Positions 45,053 to 55,969 are shown, counted from the stretch's first letter. The stretch is DNA of 64,000 bases from Hofstenia miamia (GCA_004352715.1 SCFE01000041.1:534706-598705); one strand, 5' to 3'. Notes: generated by a model from the letters alone, not told the origin. Program-made: numbers and translations.

Positions 45053-45066
45053 TCGGTCTTACTACA
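45037..45066. repeat. 30-bp perfect palindrome
   Basis: TGTAGTAAGACCGAC followed by its exact reverse complement with no spacer, ending TTACTACA. Looks like two inverted element ends meeting head to head. Confidence 0.9.
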
Positions 45067-45384
45067 AGTTGTGGTGTTTATAAGCGCTCACAGCTTCATG
45101 TCCTAACACAATTATATAATTTTTTTGATGTATCACCAAATAATCAATGAGTAAAAATAGTCATTCAAAGTGTTGGAAACGGGAAAATACACAAATTTGT
45201 TACTTTTACTCTACAATAACAATGAATTACTTTTTATCAAAAATAATTTAATGTGTGGTAATGGTAGAATACATTGTAAACTACACGAGGTTTTTAAAAT
45301 TTTTTTATTATCCGTTTGAGCAGTGTTTGAAAGACTGAATCTAACATAATAGTATACATTAATCTGGAATTGCCCAGGAATGTT

Positions 45385-46880
45385 CGTAAATTTTTCTGGA
45401 ATTTCTTGTAATTTTTCTCAATTTGAATTTCGTGATCTAAGTTATTCCATATATTAGTTGCTGTATGGTGAAAGCTATTATAATGTTTATCTAAGCGTAA
45501 AATTTTTTAAGAACGTTTATTTAATTGAATATATTGTTTTAGAAACGAAATGGATGGCTGACCAAATTTGAATTTAAATATTGTGGAATTTGGTAGTAAG
45601 GATATAGTAGTTTGTATTTTAATCGATAGTCGGATGAGTGTCATGTTTTTTGCATGTAATTGAGTGTTTTTATAGACCAATTGAAGGTTTAAACAAAAGG
45701 ATGCAATATTTTGAATATATATTTGAAAAGAGGAATGAACCGTATGGAAAGTACGATAAACAGAGTGCATTTATTGTTTGTGGCATGTGTTTGAACATTT
45801 CGAAGATGAAAAAGACATCTAACTTCAGAAGCTATTTTTTGAATATAGTCATTAAGAACTGTTCGAAATTTCAATCATTGTCAATTTCACCACATAATAG
45901 TTAAAAGAGTCGCTTTGCTTTATTGGTACCTGATTTATGTTAAGTTCTTTGTTTCTTGTGAGATTTCAGTATGACTTTGGAAAGAATATTATGAAATGTG
46001 ATTTTTCAATATATTGGGGGAAATTGTAAGGTTCTGTAAATGTTGTATTTAGGTGATCTATTATTCTGGTTTTTTCTTTGGTAATTTGATTATCAATAAA
46101 TTTATATTTTCTTTGATTTTCCGTAATTAGTCCAATTGGCCGTCGTCGACTCTGTTTCAAATAGTTTTCTTTTAATGCCTACTTGTTCATGTATGAAACT
46201 GTAATCGGCATTTGATAAAATAGTTTTGCGCGTTTTTAATTTTACTTTTCGGCATTTCATTGGTGCCGCTTTATTAAGTCCATTGCAATTTTTTTTTGAA
46301 ATATGATTAATCGTACTAGATCCAGATTTTAGAGGATATATTTAATCCAAAAACATGTTTTTTAAAAGCCTTTTCATTATTTTGTATGAATAATCCCTTG
46401 CATAAATTATTTTAAAATGATTAGCATTAGTAGTTCTATAAATTATGTATATGCAAAGACCATGGTCGCTGAATGATTCAAACATTAAGGATTTAAAAAA
46501 TAGGTCTGCATTTGTTAGAAAATATTCAATTAAGTTGTCATGTCTTGTAGGAAAGTTAATATTTAAACAACGAAAGTCGAATGTGGAACAACGTTTGGTT
46601 AACGATTTTTTTCAAGTTTATTTAAATAATTTATATTAAAGTCACCAAATACATTTATGGAACAGTAGGAGTCATTTACTTCAGACATTTAATTTACCTC
46701 AAAATTTAAATAGTTAATTATGAAAATACCAAAATAATGTCGGCCAAGAGTAAACAAATTTGAGTCAACATCATGCTGTAACCAAGTTTCTGTAATAAGG
46801 AATATTGAGTTTTGACCAATATTATTTATTAAGTTAAGAAAATAATTTCTATTTGAATTAAAACTTTTAGCATTCAAGTA
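45385..46880 (-). pseudogene. LINE family A remnant: endonuclease, linker and C-terminus, RT missing
   Basis: Read down the minus strand: an APE endonuclease with FLITETWLQHDVDS and VFGDFNINYLNK (two active-site motifs), a linker with NQITKEKTRIIDHLNTTF, then directly the C-terminal part ending TNIWNNLDHEIQIEKNYKKF near 45.43 kb. The reverse transcriptase core is deleted. The C-terminal motif matches the plus-strand copy at 41.6 kb, so both belong to one family. Confidence 0.75.
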
Positions 46881-47149
46881 AACGAAATTTTTTAAGTTTA
46901 TTTTCTATTTGAGATTCTTCTGGATCAGTTTAATATCTCCTGAGAGAAGCAATTCTATGAAATAAAAATATCTATTCAGGTGGTTAAGAAGACATGTACT
47001 GAATTTAGCAGTACATGTGAACTATGTTAAATGCGGACGTTTTGATGCGTGTGGATGTGCATTTATATAATATAGATGTACATTTTGTAACTTAACATAG
47101 ATGAAAATGGTATATAACAAAATTTTTTCATTAAATTTTAATTAAAGTT

Positions 47150-47780
47150 CGGATAATAAAAAAATAATAATAATAAAAGACCATTAGGCCAGTGAATTCA
47201 AAACATTACAAAAGTATAGATACCAAGTTTTTCGACGAGGACAGTCACAGCTGCAAGTGAAGCGAGAGAATGGCTAAGTGAAGAAGACACCAGGCGAGGA
47301 AAAAGTTAATAGCCGTTGGAGTTTAAGAGGCAGGAGCAAATTAGCAGAAGCACAAACACCATTAAAAAAAACTAGGAAGGGTGCGATGGTTCTTGGGATG
47401 ACGAACAGAGAACGTGATAACATCATCAGAGCAAGTAGAATGGAAATTTGAGAACGATATAGAATCAAATGGATCAAGACCCAGACTGCAAATCAGGAGA
47501 TCATCACAAACATGAAAGTTAAGTGACCGCGAGAAAGTGGAGAATTTGAGCAGGGCATCTTTGTATTTCAAAGGAGAAATATATTTGAAAGCACGTTTCT
47601 GGAAGTGGAGAAAGGCGAATCGGCCACCAAAAGTGACGAATAACTGGAACAACGAGAGTTTCAAAGCGGATAAAGTATTGCGAATTAACATTCCTTACAT
47701 GCAAGAACACATGGCCAGTCCAATTCAAGTTGCCAGTAAATTGAACTGCAAGATGAGTATAAAGTTGAAAATTTGACTCG
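47150..47780 (-). pseudogene. LINE family B remnant (second copy)
   Basis: LDPFDSISFSNFHSTCSDD and TFSVRHPKNHRTLPSFF match the copy at 39.8 kb; NLNWTGHVF-like sequence is upstream. It ends with an (AAT)n-like tail at about 47160-47178. Confidence 0.7.
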
Positions 47781-49493
47781 GAGAGGCAGATCCGTTGAGA
47801 GAGACACTGAAAGATATAGTCAAATTTGCATATTCTTTAACTTGAGCAGCCAATACAAATGTGGTTAAGGCATACCCAAAATGAATAACTTACATTTCTA
47901 ATTATATTAGATCAGATATTAACACTTTGTGAAAAAAATCTGTATCCTTATGATATTGCACTATTGTGTTTGAAAAGAACTATCGATTATTTTTAAATTT
48001 TTTATGCGCTTTATTGCATTTTTCATAATTTTTTATCTGCTATTCTGCACATTCGCCTTGTTTTCACTTGCGGATTACGAGTACAAGAACAAATAATTAT
48101 AGTGAAAGAAGTACATTTGATGAGATGTATAAATTAAAATTAGGATATATCAATACACTCTCATTTTGATTGCAGAAATGATTCAAAATAATCAAAATTT
48201 TGGGAAAGAATGCATTTAAACTATTTTTCAAAGACACATTTCGTCTAATACCTATTTTACTATTTTGATAAAGAGCTTATGACCGAATAAATAATTTGTG
48301 AAGTTATCTTGTATTTAAGTTCACGTGACCAAAGTAAATAAATCGTAAAACAGCGTGCGTATTTGTAATTGTGAGTTATTCAATTAGTTTAGTAGTTTGT
48401 AATTTTAATATAATGTAGACTTCCAGCTGTATATATAGAAGTGTATCCGTTTTATCACTCCAATTTAGGCTGTTTTGCTGCATATACGTGATTGTTTTAC
48501 AAATAGCTTAATATGAACTGTTACAGTACTGAGAAGGCGATAATTTTTGGTAATTCAGCTATTTTCTGAGATGGTTCAGATTAGTCTCACGCGCAAGAAA
48601 TAAACGGGGTAAAAACCGAGGAGAAATGCAATACAATGGATAAAAAATATAAAATATTGATCGATAACTTAACGTAGTTAACAAAATACGTAAAAAGTTT
48701 AGAAATAATAGATGTCGACCGATAACTTTGCATACTTAATCAAATTCGTATATATTTAAGTACAATAGCACAGAAAACTTAGAATTCATAAATTATAATA
48801 AAAAAGGCGATTGGCGAAAATATACAATAGATGACGTTATCATTCTTTAGGGGACCCAGTTCAAGTGAGGTCATAAAATAATAATTAAACACCAACCCGG
48901 CATCCAAATTTTAAAAATTATTCAACATGTTAAATGCAATCGAATTGCAATCGTTGGGATGTAAGATTAGGGTTTAATGCCTTTTATGGCGTTACTTGCA
49001 CTGGGTCCCCTAAAGTAAAATAACGCCAAAATTAAAAAATAATAGAAATAAACCGATAACTTTGCATAATTAACCCAATTCGTAGTACGTGGTAGATATT
49101 TAAGGACATTAGCATAGAAAACTTAGAATTTATAAAAAGTTATCTATTTAACAGATTGCTAGATATAAAAGCATATTTAGGCATAGCGATAAATTTTTGG
49201 TTTAAATCAAATCCTTTCCTTAGGTGATATTTCCAAAAACATTGTGGTTAAAATATAAATATTTTAATTTCGATTATTCAAATTGTTTTACTCGTATAAT
49301 TATAATAACTAATATATGCGCTTAGTTGAGTGCATAATATATTGAGGAAGTTTTTGTGTATAAATGATGATATTTAATATTTATGGAAATCGTTTTTTTG
49401 TTAGAAATTTTCAAATTAAAGCCTACCCTAGATTTCTCATGCCTTTTTGATGAGTTTGAAACAATTTCTTTACAATAATACTTCATTTTCAGA

Positions 49494-49527
<34 letters not shown>

Positions 49528-50082
49528 TCTTAGAATGCGCTTTTAGTAAGTTAGCGCTTTGCACATAGAAATCTTGTTCATGGCGTCTTGTACATGTGTG
49601 GATTGCCCACATAATTTAAGGCAATGGCTAACCCTATAAAAATTATCTGAATTGAATCAATTTCCTTAGGCTATTGCACCTCTTTGAGGAAAGTGTTAAT
49701 TACAAATCATAAGATTTAAATGACAAAACGAGATATTTTATTAAATTTACTAAGCAATAAGGATTTGTTGAGTAAATCATAGTTGAGAAACCCGTTATTG
49801 ACGGAATTGCCAAATCGATTGCATTAGAATTGTGTAAAGATGAACTACATTGTTAGGTGCAAAATAAACGTAATCACTTTTCTTTTGATTCTAGCTTTAT
49901 GAAGAAGCTTAACCGACACTTTTAAGCAAAGATTTTTTCGTTTTGAATCAATTTACACATAGACTAAATGCTTCAAATATAAAAAGTGCTGTTGAGTCAT
50001 ATATACAGGTTCAATATTAGTATGAAAATATATAATTGGCTTATCGTGCAAAATATCAAAATTCATGCAAATGAATGCTTTA
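47781..50082. other. No gene recognised
   Basis: AT-rich. A (TA)n run lies at 49497-49527. The 20-40-bp phrases ATCGATAACTTAACGTAGTT and ACCGATAACTTTGCATA recur in slightly different form between 48.65 and 49.1 kb, a weak dispersed repeat. Confidence 0.4.
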
Positions 50083-50490
50083 CTTATAACTAATAATGCA
50101 TGGACGCCTTGATAACTTAATTATCAAGGCGTCCATAAATAATGCGACAACACTGCATTTATTATGAGCTATATTAGACTTTATTTGTTGAGGAATAGAT
50201 AGAATTGCGTCTTGGGTGCTATGGCCAGTGCGAAACCCAAATTGTTTATGCGATAGAATGTTTTCAGATTTTAAGAATGCGTTTATTTGAATATACACTA
50301 GTTTTTTAAAGAGTCTGCTGAAAGGATGTGTAATACCATAACATAATTATAATTTTTTGCCTTTAAGTTCTCACCGTATTTATATATAGGAGTTATATCT
50401 GATTTTTTAGTATTGTAGAGTCGCTTGGGGAATTTTGTGCTTTTTATATCTTTTGATTTCGATTTAAATCCACTGTATTTTGATGTCACT
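50083..50490 (-). pseudogene. LINE family A RT fragment ending in a fold-back
   Basis: YKYGENLKAKNYNY and then, in another frame, LVYIQINAFLKSENILSHKQ and FGFRTGHSTQDAI are the N-terminal RT motifs, similar to the plus-strand copy at 40.55 kb. The coding similarity stops at the catalytic Asp region (VVALFMD), exactly where a perfect inverted repeat begins (50100-50136). Confidence 0.75.
50100..50136. repeat. 37-bp inverted repeat with 5-nt loop
   Basis: Arms ATGGACGCCTTGATAA and TTATCAAGGCGTCCAT are exact reverse complements around CTTAA. AATAATGC occurs directly on both sides (50092-50099 and 50139-50146). Confidence 0.9.
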
Positions 50491-50871
50491 ATGACGTTTC
50501 AAGTCATTTTCGAGATTAGTTTTGTTGCTACTAGTTTTGTGTCCCCTCGTCGGTGCTTTTGTTTTGCTCAAATTTAATTTACGAGGGAAAATTATTACGA
50601 GCATGTTAAACTACGTTGAATATCAATTATTGTAAACAAAGGCAGGTAAAACTGAATCTTTTTGTATATAAACTGAGAAAACTGTAGCGAATGTTCAATA
50701 GACTTTGTCTACTCTTAACTGCCGTTCTTACCATTGTATCTTTTATTTATCTATTATCTTAAATGAAATCTATTGCTTAAGACCAGCGACAATTCGGGAG
50801 TGCTTTCATTAGCACAGGGCGACAAGTTGCTTCTGGGGGTCTTTCGATTACCCAGTCTGAATTGTGGTTCA

Positions 50872-51139
50872 TTAGGTTATGTGTACGGTTATGCATAAGG
50901 AAATAATAAATCTCTCGTTCGTATTTCAACACGTACATGCACTTATAAGATCTAACACTGTGATGATACCATGCCGTTGGCTAGCACGAATATCTGGTAA
51001 TTACAGATTATTTAATAGTTAGCTGAGAGATAACAATGAAAATGAGAGTTAAGTTTTTGAAGTGAGATAGAAATTAAACAAGTGAGACAAATAGGGTAGC
51101 ACCAGTCAATAGGTTAAGCACTTTACTTCTGGACGTTCC
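50872..51139. repeat. Contig-end duplicate, left copy (268 bp)
   Basis: Matches 51141-51409 across one N at 51140, with a few substitutions and one 1-base indel. Two alleles of the same locus are likely. Confidence 0.9.
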
Positions 51140-51140
51140 N

Positions 51141-51409
51141 TTAGGTTATGTATATGGTTAATGCATAAGGAAATAATAAATCTCTCGTTCGCATTTCAAC
51201 ATGTACATGCACTTATAAGATCTAACACTGTGATGATACCATGCCATTGGCTAGCACGAATATCTGGCAATTACAGATTATTTAATAGTTAGCTGAGAGA
51301 TAACAATGAAAATGAGAGTTAAGTTTTTGAAGTGAGATAGAAATTAAACAAGTGAGACAAATAGGGTAGCACCAGTCAATAGGTTAAGCACTTTACTTCT
51401 GGACGTTCT
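51141..51409. repeat. Contig-end duplicate, right copy (269 bp)
   Basis: Partner of 50872-51139. Confidence 0.9.
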
Positions 51410-52051
51410 GCTTTGGCTGGAAGCCACAGGAATTGGTCATCTTGGTTGTTACCTAAATTAGTTCTGTTAATTGGATGAATTACCAATGTTACATCTACGT
51501 GTTATAAGTTCTACGTTAATCCCTGCTCTGGAATTGTGGCTGTTCTGTAAACGCTATCTAAACCTTTTGTGGAGTCAATTAAGTTTCTAGTTAAGTTTTC
51601 CTACCAGCCACCGATTCTACAGTATGTCTGGAAGTTCACAATCAATGATGCATTGATTAAATGCTATTATTAATTGTTCTCTAAAAATATCAAAAGGAAA
51701 ATTGTTTTGATTGTGATTATCAGAATTTTGTTTTTTCTTATAAGGTGAGAAATTGAAATTTCCAAGTTCTTTGAATTTTGAATATAAATGATTTAGTATT
51801 GATGCTTAATTTATTTATTTCGAATGAAAGGCTTTTAGATTTTCCAATAAATTTATGGACGTATCGCCATTTTTCTCGAGTAGAATTTAATTGACAAAAG
51901 AATTTTTACAGAGCTTTAGTTAAATTTCTTGTTGTTAATTGCTTAATTACTTTCTTTGATCTTTCTTAATTGGTCCAATTAAGCTTTTTCGGCTCGGATT
52001 TCACAAGATCATATAGTTCTCGTTTAATTAATACTAAGGAGGAAAAGATAC
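51410..52051. other. No gene recognised
   Basis: Unique AT-rich DNA left of the R4/Dong-type element. Confidence 0.4.
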
Positions 52052-52076
52052 TATTATTATTATTATTATTATTATT
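52052..52076. repeat. (ATT)n tract at the 3' end of the R4/Dong-type element
   Basis: Short pure ATT run. On the minus strand it reads (TAA)n directly after the element's 3' end. Confidence 0.95.
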
Positions 52077-52120
52077 GCATCTCACAGCTTCATGCTGGTA
52101 TCCCTCTCAGCTCGGGGAAC

Positions 52121-55100
52121 TCACCAGTTCCCAGGGAGTCTGAGAGCTTTCCTCAGGACTCTAGCTGTTCCTAACAATGCTGCCTTCTGTGCTACTGCTC
52201 CTCCCCACTTTGGTACTCCCAACTCCTCCAAGTATCTCGTATGCTTCTTACTCACTGCTCCTAGTGCGCCTACTACTACCGGGACTACTTCAACTTTCTT
52301 TAACTTCCACAGCCTTTCTATTTCCTCTGCTAACTCTCTGTACTTGTCTATCTTCTCTTTCTCCTTGCTTTCTACATTTCTGTCCTTTGGTACTGCTATG
52401 TCTATCACTGTTCCTAATCTTTTCTCTTTGTCTACCACTACTATGTCTGGCCTCCGTGCTTCTATCACCTTGCTTGTCTGTATGTTGAAGTCCCACAGTA
52501 TCTTAACCTTCTCATTTTCTATGACGCCCTGTGGCTTGTGCTCATACCACTTGTCTCCTGCTTCTAACCCATGCTGCCTGCTCAAACTCCAGTGTACCAT
52601 TCTTCCCACCTTGTCGTGCCTGAACTTATACTCATTCTGTGCCAACTTCTCACACCCTGCTATCAGATGATCTACTGTCTCCGCCTCTTTCTTACACAGC
52701 CTACACTTATCACTTACTTCTACTCTTCTGTCTATATGCTTCTTCACCCAGTTTGTTCTTATTGCTTGCTCCTGTGCTGCCATTATTAGTGCTTCTGTTT
52801 CTCTCTTCAGTCCTGCCTTCTTTAACCACTTGTTGCTCTCTTCTCTATCACACTTTTCTGTGTTCCTCCAGTATTCTCCATGCATTGCCTTCTGCCTATA
52901 CCTTGTTTGCCTCTCTGATTCCATCCTACTCTGGTATATCTTCTTTCCTTCACTCTCAGTTCTTATCTTCTTCAACTCCTTAGTGACCTCTAGTAGGGAC
53001 CCCTCAGGTTGCTCTTCTACATATTCCTTTAGCCCTAGTGCTTCTGCTTCTACAGTCTCCTCCACACTTAGCAGCCCTTTACCTCCCTTATGCCTTGTCA
53101 TGTACAGCCTATCTACATCTCCATTGAGGTTGAATGCTCTCTCTGCTGCTAGTATCTTCCTTGTCTCCCTGTCTAATTCCCTCAGTTCATTCTTGTTCCA
53201 CCTAACTATTCCTGCCGAATATCTCAACACTGGTATCGCCCATGTATTAATTGCCTTTATGCTGTTCTGCCCATTCAATGCTGACTTCTGTAGTACCTTC
53301 CTTACTCTCCTCTTGTACTCTTTCCTTAGCCTCATCTTCATTTCCATGTGATCTGTTCTGTCCTTCTCTATTACTCCTAAGTACTTGTACCCCTCCTTGA
53401 CTTCCTCAATCTTGTCCCCACTGCTTGTCCTCAAGCCCTCCCCATCCACACACTTGCCTCTGGTCATTGTCACTGCTGCACACTTTCCTAATCCAAACTC
53501 CAACCCTGAATCTCTGCTTGCCTTCTCCAATGTCTCCACTTGCTTCTGCAACATCTTCCTTGAACTAGCATACATCTTCAGGTCGTCCATGTACCACAGG
53601 TGACTTACTTCTCTACCATTCTTCTCCATCTTATACCCTATGCCTGTCTCCTTTAACTTTTCTGTGATAGGGATTAAGCTAACTACAAACAGTAGTGGTG
53701 CTAAGCTGTCTCCCTGGAATATGCCTCGCCTAAACCTCAACCTATGCCCATCTATCTCAGTCTGCCACTTTGCCATCTCCCTCTCTAGAAACTCAACCCA
53801 TTTCCGTGAAACTCCATTGGCCTCTAGCGTCCTCAATACCCACCTATGTGAAATGCTGTCATATGCCTTCCTGTAGTCTATCCATGCCATTGCCAAGTTT
53901 GTCTTCCTTCTTCTACAATTCTCCACCACTGCCTGGTCTATCAACAACTGATCTTTGCATCCTCTCGTCTTTGTCCTACATCCCTTCTGCTCCTCTGGTA
54001 TCAACCTATTCTGTTCTAAGTAACATGCCAGCCTACTTGAAATCACTGAAGTTAGCAATTTCCACGTTGTTGGCAGACATGTTATTGGCCTGAAGTTGCT
54101 TGCCTCACTACCTTTCTTTGGGTCCTTCTGTATCAGAAATGTCTTCCCCACTACCATCCACTCTGGACACCCACTCACCACACACTCCTCCAATGCTGCT
54201 GCTAGTCTCTCATGAACACTTGTGAACTTCTTCAGCCAATACCCATGTACCTCATCTCTGCCTGGCGCCTTCCAGTTCTTCATCTTCTTTAGAGCCTTCT
54301 TCAGCTTTGCAGTTGTGATTACTTCTTTTTCTTGTCTGAACTCCTTCTGCATCTGCTCACTCTCTATCTCTGGTCCCTCACTTCCCCATATATTCTCCCA
54401 GAACCTTACTGCATCTTCGCCTGCTCTAGCTGTAGCCTTTTCTCCTGCATCTAGTTCTTTGTAGAATCTTCCTTCTTGAGTCTCAAACTTCATATTGTCT
54501 CTTGCCTGCTTTGCCCTTGCCCTATATTTTCTTAGTTTCTCAGCTTCTGCAACTAATCTCTGCTTTAGCTCTTCTCTTGCAGTTTCTATTGTCTTCCCTT
54601 TACCTACCCTGCAACTGTCCTGCACCGCCTTACTTGTCCTGATCTTCCCTATTTGCTGCCTAATCTTTGCCACTTTATTCTCAATTCTTCTTTCCCATGC
54701 TGGCTTTCTGTCTCCCTTATCTTCTTGCCACCTCTTCTTCTTTATTTCCACGCCTACATTCTTCAGCACCTCACATGCCCCTGCATACACTAAGCTATTT
54801 ACTTCTGTAACACTCCTAGCATCTATCCTCTCCAACACTTTATTGACTTTTGCTGTCTCTACTGCTAGCTTACTTCTCTTAACTCTTCTTGGGATTGGCA
54901 ACCTAGCTCTCTCACCTATTTCTTCCTTCATCTTTTCCTTGATTGCTGCTTCAGTTTCTGCATCTGCTACTTCTGCCACTTCTGTCTCAACATCTATCAC
55001 TTCATCTTCCCTTTGCTTAACTTGTTCAACTCTCTTTTTCCCCTTACTCTCATCCAGCTGTAACTTTCTCACTTGCCCTGCAAGCCTCTGCTCTGTAACT

Positions 55101-55378
55101 TCTAATCCCGTTCTTGCCTTCCTCCATTCTTCCAACATTCTCTTCCTGTAACCCCTCTCATCTGGCCTGCTTCTTCTGTAACACTCCAATGCTGTCCTGT
55201 TCTGCTCATCTGTCCACTTATGCCGTTGTCCATTGGTCTGTGTGGATCCTGTACTGCCACTTCTCGAGTCCACACTCCCGATTGTGGAGTCCGCCTGTTG
55301 TCCGGAGATTCTTAGCACCCTCTGACCATTGAAGGCCTGCCGGGGACTGAGGGCCTTTGCTCTATCATGACTTTTCAT
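52121..55378 (-). CDS. R4/Dong-type polyprotein: Myb-like, RT, CCHC, restriction-like endonuclease
   Basis: 1085 residues without interruption, ATG at 55378 and TGA at 52121-52123. A Myb/SANT-like DNA-binding region at about 54-105 begins HKWTDEQNRTALECYRRS. A long charged, helical linker follows to about 350. The reverse transcriptase (about 355-640) has WIDYRKAYDSISHRW with catalytic Asp501, FQGDSLAPLLF (554-564) and YMDD at 596-599. A CCHC zinc knuckle uses C892, C895, H904 and C909. The C-terminal restriction-like endonuclease has RRPDIVVVD with D978 and then VIDIAVPKD with D993 and K998. This order (RT, CCHC, PD-D/E-K nuclease, no APE domain) is that of R2/R4-type elements; the protein nicks its target and reverse-transcribes its own RNA there. 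All catalytic residues I can see are present, so it may be active. Confidence 0.93.
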   Translation of the reverse strand: MKSHDRAKALSPRQAFNGQRVLRISGQQADSTIGSVDSRSGSTGSTQTNGQRHKWTDEQNRTALECYRRSRPDERGYRKRMLEEWRKARTGLEVTEQRLAGQVRKLQLDESKGKKRVEQVKQREDEVIDVETEVAEVADAETEAAIKEKMKEEIGERARLPIPRRVKRSKLAVETAKVNKVLERIDARSVTEVNSLVYAGACEVLKNVGVEIKKKRWQEDKGDRKPAWERRIENKVAKIRQQIGKIRTSKAVQDSCRVGKGKTIETAREELKQRLVAEAEKLRKYRARAKQARDNMKFETQEGRFYKELDAGEKATARAGEDAVRFWENIWGSEGPEIESEQMQKEFRQEKEVITTAKLKKALKKMKNWKAPGRDEVHGYWLKKFTSVHERLAAALEECVVSGCPEWMVVGKTFLIQKDPKKGSEASNFRPITCLPTTWKLLTSVISSRLACYLEQNRLIPEEQKGCRTKTRGCKDQLLIDQAVVENCRRRKTNLAMAWIDYRKAYDSISHRWVLRTLEANGVSRKWVEFLEREMAKWQTEIDGHRLRFRRGIFQGDSLAPLLFVVSLIPITEKLKETGIGYKMEKNGREVSHLWYMDDLKMYASSRKMLQKQVETLEKASRDSGLEFGLGKCAAVTMTRGKCVDGEGLRTSSGDKIEEVKEGYKYLGVIEKDRTDHMEMKMRLRKEYKRRVRKVLQKSALNGQNSIKAINTWAIPVLRYSAGIVRWNKNELRELDRETRKILAAERAFNLNGDVDRLYMTRHKGGKGLLSVEETVEAEALGLKEYVEEQPEGSLLEVTKELKKIRTESEGKKIYQSRMESERQTRYRQKAMHGEYWRNTEKCDREESNKWLKKAGLKRETEALIMAAQEQAIRTNWVKKHIDRRVEVSDKCRLCKKEAETVDHLIAGCEKLAQNEYKFRHDKVGRMVHWSLSRQHGLEAGDKWYEHKPQGVIENEKVKILWDFNIQTSKVIEARRPDIVVVDKEKRLGTVIDIAVPKDRNVESKEKEKIDKYRELAEEIERLWKLKKVEVVPVVVGALGAVSKKHTRYLEELGVPKWGGAVAQKAALLGTARVLRKALRLPGNW

Positions 55379-55398
55379 CAGTGTTATTTTTTGTGTTT

Positions 55399-55540
55399 GA
55401 TTTTGGACTCACATTCTCCTAGGAAGTTGCCAACCAAGGCTTAAGAGACCTTCCTGCCCCATGAGCTTTCATTTTGGACTGCCCTTGTCCTAGGAAGTTG
55501 CCAACCAAGGCTTTAGAGTGCTTCCTACCCTGTGAGCTAA
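55399..55540. repeat. Two tandem 71-bp units in the element's 5' leader
   Basis: Units start at 55399 and 55470. Both contain CCTAGGAAGTTGCCAACCAA followed by GGCTT and end near GAGCT. They differ at several positions. Confidence 0.85.
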
Positions 55541-55574
55541 GTCATCCAGTTTGCTAACCACGATCACAGTTGCT

Positions 55575-55623
55575 TAACCTCAGCTTACCAACCTGCGTCT
55601 CTACCAACTGGGCTACCTGCCCA

Positions 55624-55626
<3 letters not shown>
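55575..55626 (-). promoter_or_regulatory. tRNA-like 5' head with pol III A-box match
   Basis: On the minus strand the element begins GGGCAGGTAGCCCAGTTGGT, then AGAGACGCAGG. TAGCCCAGTTGG fits the tRNA A-box consensus TRGYNNARNNGG exactly. A possible B-box (GGTTAAGCAAC) about 30 bases downstream is poor. The head may be a tRNA-derived promoter or a chance resemblance; no complete tRNA cloverleaf is seen. Confidence 0.45.

Positions 55627-55690
<64 letters not shown>
55625..55690. repeat. (ATT)n tract at the 5' end of the element
   Basis: About 22 ATT units. With 52052-52076 it brackets the retrotransposon. Confidence 0.97.
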
Positions 55691-55691
<1 letters not shown>

Positions 55692-55739
55692 CAACATTGA
55701 GCACCTACACAAACATCTACTCAAACATTGATTATATGA

Positions 55740-55867
55740 TTATATGATTATATATTGTACATATTAATTTGTAGTTATTTGTTCATGTTTATTTTTTGTC
55801 ATGTATTAGTTTGTAGATCTTGTATACATATATTGCGCAATAAATTTGCTCTGACTCTTATTATTAT
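55740..55867 (+). repeat. Retroelement 3' tail, copy 1
   Basis: Ends GCAATAAATTTGCTCTGACT then CTTATTATTA, a polyadenylation-like hexamer and short ATT tail. A similar end lies at 56056-56112. Confidence 0.55.
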
Positions 55868-55969
55868 GAAAAAACAATCGTTATTGGGCATTTCCACTAA
55901 ATTACATGCATGGAGTCCGTATATCTAAAAATAGTGTCCTTTAAGTAATTGCGCATATTTCTTGATTTT

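Larger units (their letters stand above)
52077..55624 (-). mobile_element. Full-length R4/Dong-type non-LTR retrotransposon
   Basis: A 3.55-kb element with one ORF, a 246-bp 5' leader and a 44-bp 3' trailer, bounded on both sides by (ATT)n. Elements of the Dong type in the R4 clade are known to insert into TAA repeats, and the flanks fit that target. The trailer can fold a small hairpin (CAGC-ATGAA-GCTG). GC content is clearly higher than in the surroundings and the ORF is undamaged, so the insertion is probably young. Confidence 0.85.

Noticed and set aside
52092-55332. Many plus-strand open frames over the R4/Dong-type element
   Set aside because: They are antisense shadows of the GC-richer 1085-codon minus-strand ORF and show no motifs.
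55575-55626. A genuine tRNA gene
   Set aside because: Only the A-box region fits; there is no acceptor stem pairing or proper B-box.
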